Shown: positions 13,434 to 15,964 of the stretch, one piece after another
How positions within the stretch are numbered: position 1 is the first letter of the stretch
Layout: each line of letters starts with the position of its first letter
Program-made: the position numbers and the translations under genes
Notes under the pieces: generated by a model
Seen by the model: the letters and a program-made list of their open reading frames with translations, nothing else
Databases searched by the model: none
What the model was told of the DNA's origin: nothing
From: Firmicutes bacterium UBA6811
GTDB lineage: Bacteria; Bacillota; SHA-98; UBA4971
Assembly: GCA_002452295.1 (NCBI GenBank)
Contig: DKEX01000022.1
Coordinates: 1 to 15,964, forward strand
Reading direction: 5' to 3'
DNA: 15,964 nucleotides

Positions 13434-13667
13434 TTACCCTCCCGAGACCGGTGGGAGCACTGTGATTTTATCCCCCGGGGATAGCGTCGCTGTCGCGCCT
13501 GCCACCCTGTCGCCGACGAGGACGATGCCCCAGAGACCTTGCTCGAGGCCTGCTGCCGCCAGTGCGTCGCTCACCACGGCCCCGTCGGGGATGTCGAGAT
13601 CCGTCCTCTCAGCGAGCCCAGGGCGTATTGACGCCAGCACTTTCGATATCTCCACCGTGACCCTCAT
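13434..13667 (-). CDS. MoaD/ThiS-family sulfur carrier protein
   Basis: A 77-residue ubiquitin-like (beta-grasp) protein ending in VLPPVSGG. The C-terminal Gly-Gly is what an E1-like enzyme (MoeB type) adenylates and converts to thiocarboxylate. Such proteins donate sulfur for the dithiolene of molybdopterin/tungstopterin (MoaD) or for thiazole (ThiS). Other family features are the hydrophobic start MRVTVEISKVLAS, DIPDGAVVSDAL in the middle, and LSPGDKITVLPPVSGG at the end. The ATG overlaps the AOR stop as ATGA, so it is translated with the oxidoreductase. That context favours a dedicated MoaD-like role in tungstopterin synthesis over ThiS. A 75-bp gap follows before the amidase fusion gene. 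Confidence 0.85.
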   Translation of the reverse strand: MRVTVEISKVLASIRPGLAERTDLDIPDGAVVSDALAAAGLEQGLWGIVLVGDRVAGATATLSPGDKITVLPPVSGG

Positions 13668-15517
13668 GATATCCTCCCCAGCGCCTGAAGCTCCGCCGCG
13701 ACATCCCTGAGGCCAAGCCTCTCGAGGGTCTTCGCCGTGGGCCGTCCGTTCCTGTCCCAGCCGCGCAGGTCATAGTACTCATCAAGCAGCCTGTCGAGGT
13801 CCTCGCGGGTTATGCGAGAACCCGCAAGAGGCCCGTCAGGCACCGGCTCCGTGTAGAACCTTCTCGGCGGCTGGTCGTCGGCCCTGCCGAAGTCGGCCCT
13901 CTCCCGCACGCCGAAGGCCCGGACGAGGTTCCAGATCCGCTCGGACTTGTCGAGAAGGTCGTCCCACGAGTCCTGGCGCCCCGTGACCGCCGGGTAAAGC
14001 CTGGCGTAGTACTCCAGTGGCAGGCCCAGCTCGACCCACTGGAGCCGGCACACGCCCAGGCAGTCGAAGAGGGGCCTTGTGTGCTGCAGCTCGATGACCT
14101 TCGCCGCCTTGCCCTTGATGATGTTGCGGCCGACGGCGATGTCGTGGGTGATCGCCCACGCCCTGTTGTGATGCGCGCCGATGTCGCACGTCATGTAGGC
14201 GAGCATCATCGACGGCGCCCCGCGCGACTCGTATCCGCTCCATTCGAGCCCTTTGACCTGGATGGCGAAGTCCTCGCTCCCCCCGCCCCAGGCCTCAGCC
14301 GCCGCCCTCACGCCCCTCGAGAGTGGCTCGCCGATGCCTTGGCGGGCCGCTATCAGCTTCACGATCTCGACGAATGCGTCGAGGCTCCCGAAGCGCGCCT
14401 CGATGCCGCCGGTATCCTCCTTCGTGATTATGCCTCGCTCGAAGCATTCCATGGTGAACGCCACGGCGCTGCCCCCTGAGATGGTATCGAGGCCGAGTTC
14501 GTCACACATGTAGTTGGCGTACGCCACTTCCTCGATGGACCCCAGGGCGCAGTTGCTCCCGATGAGGGCCGTGGTCTCGTACTCGGGGCCTTCAACGTAT
14601 ACGGTCTCGCCCCGGTGACGCGCCCGGCAGTACTTGCCTGTGGCCATGGGGCACGCGAAGCAGGCCTTGTCGCGCACGTGAATGTCGCTGCGCATGCGCT
14701 CCCCGCTCAGCGCCTCGGCGTTCTCATAGAAGTTCTGCCTGAAATTCCGCGTGGGCAGGGCACCGATGGAGTTTGACCACGTGGTGACCTGGGCCAGGCC
14801 CTGGTCCTGCCACACCTTGAGCGCGGGGTTTGCCGCGAGCACGGCGAACATCTCGTTCGCGACCTTCCGGAGGCCCGCCATGTCAGCCACATGCACGGTC
14901 CTGGTGCCGCGCACCGCGATGGCCTTGAGGTTCTTCGATCCCATGACCGCCCCCATGCCGCACCTTCCGGCCTGCCGCCCGATGTCGTGGTTCACGGAGG
15001 CGAAGACCACCATGTTCTCGCCAGCAGGGCCGATGGCAGCAATCTGGAACTCGTCGCCGAGCTCGTCCTTGAGGGCCTTCTCCGTCTTTATCGAGCCCAT
15101 GCCCCAGAGCTTCGCGCACGGGCGCACCTCCACCCTGTCGTCCTCGATGAAGAGGTACGAAGGCTCTCCGGCCTTGCCTTCTATGACGAGGGCGTCATAC
15201 CCCGCGTACTTGAGCTCGGCTGCGAGGTGGCCACCTATGTTGCTGTCGCCGTACAGGCCGGTCGCCGGGCTCTTCGCCGACAGGCTGGTCTTGGCGCCGC
15301 TCGGGAGGAACACGCCGGAGAACGGCCCGGCGGCCACCACCAGCTTGTTGCCAGGGCCAAGGGGGTCGGTGCCTGCAGGCACCTCGCGGTAGACGAAATG
15401 GGCGCCGAAGCCACGCCCGCCGATGTAGTTGCTTGCGAGGTCCTCCGTAAGCGGCTCCCGCGAGACCGCCCCCGTGGACAGGTTGACTCTCAGGATAGCG
15501 CCGGCATACCCGTGCAT
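13664..15517 (-). CDS. aor: Tungsten aldehyde:ferredoxin oxidoreductase (AOR family)
   Basis: A 617-residue catalytic subunit that oxidises aldehydes to acids, or reduces acids in reverse, with ferredoxin-type electron transfer, a bis-pyranopterin tungsten site and one [4Fe-4S] cluster. Pterin-binding motifs of the family are GGRGFGA (33-39), AGPFSG, IGPAGEN (162-168), AGRCGMGAVMGSKNLKAIAV (183-202) and LGLDTISGG (341-349). Cluster cysteines are expected at CFAC (C286, C289) and in DCLGVC (C486/C490). The third ligand position is unusual: T292 stands where characterised AORs have Cys (C-x2-C-x3-C), and a Cys occurs five residues later (C297). ATG 15517 directly abuts the ferredoxin stop (TAGATG), with AAGGTGG upstream. 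It is co-transcribed with the ferredoxin and the MoaD-like gene. The true substrate is not readable. Confidence 0.93.
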   Translation of the reverse strand: MHGYAGAILRVNLSTGAVSREPLTEDLASNYIGGRGFGAHFVYREVPAGTDPLGPGNKLVVAAGPFSGVFLPSGAKTSLSAKSPATGLYGDSNIGGHLAAELKYAGYDALVIEGKAGEPSYLFIEDDRVEVRPCAKLWGMGSIKTEKALKDELGDEFQIAAIGPAGENMVVFASVNHDIGRQAGRCGMGAVMGSKNLKAIAVRGTRTVHVADMAGLRKVANEMFAVLAANPALKVWQDQGLAQVTTWSNSIGALPTRNFRQNFYENAEALSGERMRSDIHVRDKACFACPMATGKYCRARHRGETVYVEGPEYETTALIGSNCALGSIEEVAYANYMCDELGLDTISGGSAVAFTMECFERGIITKEDTGGIEARFGSLDAFVEIVKLIAARQGIGEPLSRGVRAAAEAWGGGSEDFAIQVKGLEWSGYESRGAPSMMLAYMTCDIGAHHNRAWAITHDIAVGRNIIKGKAAKVIELQHTRPLFDCLGVCRLQWVELGLPLEYYARLYPAVTGRQDSWDDLLDKSERIWNLVRAFGVRERADFGRADDQPPRRFYTEPVPDGPLAGSRITREDLDRLLDEYYDLRGWDRNGRPTAKTLERLGLRDVAAELQALGRIS

Positions 15518-15916
15518 CTAGCTCGCCACCTTTCCCACGCCGGCAAGGGCATCGAGGACTCCCCTCGGGCAGAGCCTCGCGCACTCCCCGCACGCAATGC
15601 ACTTTATCGGGTGGTCCACATCAGGGTGCACGAACATCGCGCCGTTCGGGCACGTCTCCACGCAGATCCCGCAGTTCGTGCACGTGTCGGCATCGATCCT
15701 CACGACCCCGTCCTCCATGCTGATGGCCCCCACCGGGCACGACTCGATGCACAGTCCACACTGGTCGCACACCACCACGTCGTACCTGGCGTCGGTGAAG
15801 AGCCTGGAGACCACGCGGATCCCGGCCTTCTTGGGGTTATTCTCGCCGAAGCTCACCACGGAGCACACAAGCTGGCAGAGCTTACACCCCGTACACCGAT
15901 CGAGGTCTAGCTTCAC
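15518..15916 (-). CDS. Four-cluster [4Fe-4S] polyferredoxin, AOR electron-transfer subunit
   Basis: A 132-residue cytoplasmic iron-sulfur protein with four complete C-x2-C-x2-C-x3-C motifs: C8/11/14/18, C50/53/56/60, C79/82/85/89 and C106/109/112/116. It should hold four [4Fe-4S] clusters. The second to fourth motifs follow the usual ferredoxin pattern ending CP; the first ends in Ser instead of Pro. Its place immediately before the AOR gene, with no gap, matches AorA-type subunits that wire AOR to an electron partner. The start is GTG 15916, with GGGAGGG 8 bases upstream. No FAD/NADH-binding AorC-like gene is visible here, so the final electron acceptor is open. Confidence 0.92.
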   Translation of the reverse strand: MKLDLDRCTGCKLCQLVCSVVSFGENNPKKAGIRVVSRLFTDARYDVVVCDQCGLCIESCPVGAISMEDGVVRIDADTCTNCGICVETCPNGAMFVHPDVDHPIKCIACGECARLCPRGVLDALAGVGKVAS

Positions 15917-15924
15917 TCTTTCTT

Positions 15925-15931
15925 CCCTCCC
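15925..15931 (-). promoter_or_regulatory. Strong ribosome-binding site for the GTG start of the polyferredoxin
   Basis: GGGAGGG on the minus strand lies 8 bases before GTG 15916 and fixes that start codon. The 33 bases beyond it to the window edge show no clear promoter. Confidence 0.65.
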
Positions 15932-15964
15932 ACGCGATGTTGCTAAGTGAGGGTGCGTTAGTTC

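Noticed and set aside
13434..13667. ThiS identity for the small carrier protein
   Set aside because: The sequence alone fits either MoaD or ThiS. The 4-bp overlap with AOR and the absence of thiamine genes make a MoaD-like role more likely.
1..15964. CRISPR arrays, tRNA/rRNA genes, insertion sequences, attachment sites
   Set aside because: No regularly spaced repeats, cloverleaf patterns, transposase motifs or long terminal repeats were seen on either strand.

Overview
The window reads as chromosomal DNA of a high-GC, probably anaerobic member of the Bacillota (Clostridia/Limnochordia-like). The basis is the Clostridia-style gene order miaB-mutS-mutL-miaA-hfq, an endonuclease-type MutL, a SpoVB/YtgP-type flippase and an aldehyde:ferredoxin oxidoreductase operon. 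Every recognisable intact gene lies on the minus strand, so the window is described from its right end, in the direction of transcription. Assignments come from reading motifs; no database search was possible.

Right end (15916-13434): a tight three-gene unit. A four-cluster polyferredoxin starts on GTG behind a strong Shine-Dalgarno site. A tungsten/molybdopterin aldehyde:ferredoxin oxidoreductase (AOR) abuts it with no gap. A small MoaD/ThiS-like sulfur carrier ending in Gly-Gly overlaps the AOR by 4 bp. Together they look like a W-pterin aldehyde-oxidising or acid-reducing enzyme, its electron wire and a dedicated cofactor sulfur carrier.

Middle right (13358-9934): an unusual two-domain gene followed by a SpoVB/YtgP-family lipid II flippase homologue. 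The two-domain protein joins an AMIN-like plus Amidase_3 peptidoglycan amidase to a coenzyme F420-0:glutamate ligase (CofE)-like domain. It has no visible signal peptide, and a good ribosome-binding site with a GTG codon lies exactly at the domain junction. This is the most unusual item in the window.

Centre (9790-2173): miaB, mutS, mutL, miaA and hfq, covering tRNA A37 modification, mismatch repair and the RNA chaperone. miaB/mutS and mutS/mutL overlap by 4 bp (TTGA, GTGA). A candidate promoter precedes miaB in an AT-rich pocket. mutL carries a Gly/Ser-rich expansion in its C-terminal domain.

Left end (about 2170-1): lower-GC, accessory-looking DNA. It holds a degenerate plus-strand fragment resembling the N-terminus of a CopG/BrnA-type antitoxin, a non-coding stretch, a DeoR-family repressor, and the first 300 codons of a four-carbon acid-sugar kinase (DUF1537 family) that runs off the window. 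DeoR and the kinase overlap as ATGA, so they form a sugar-acid catabolic operon with its own regulator.
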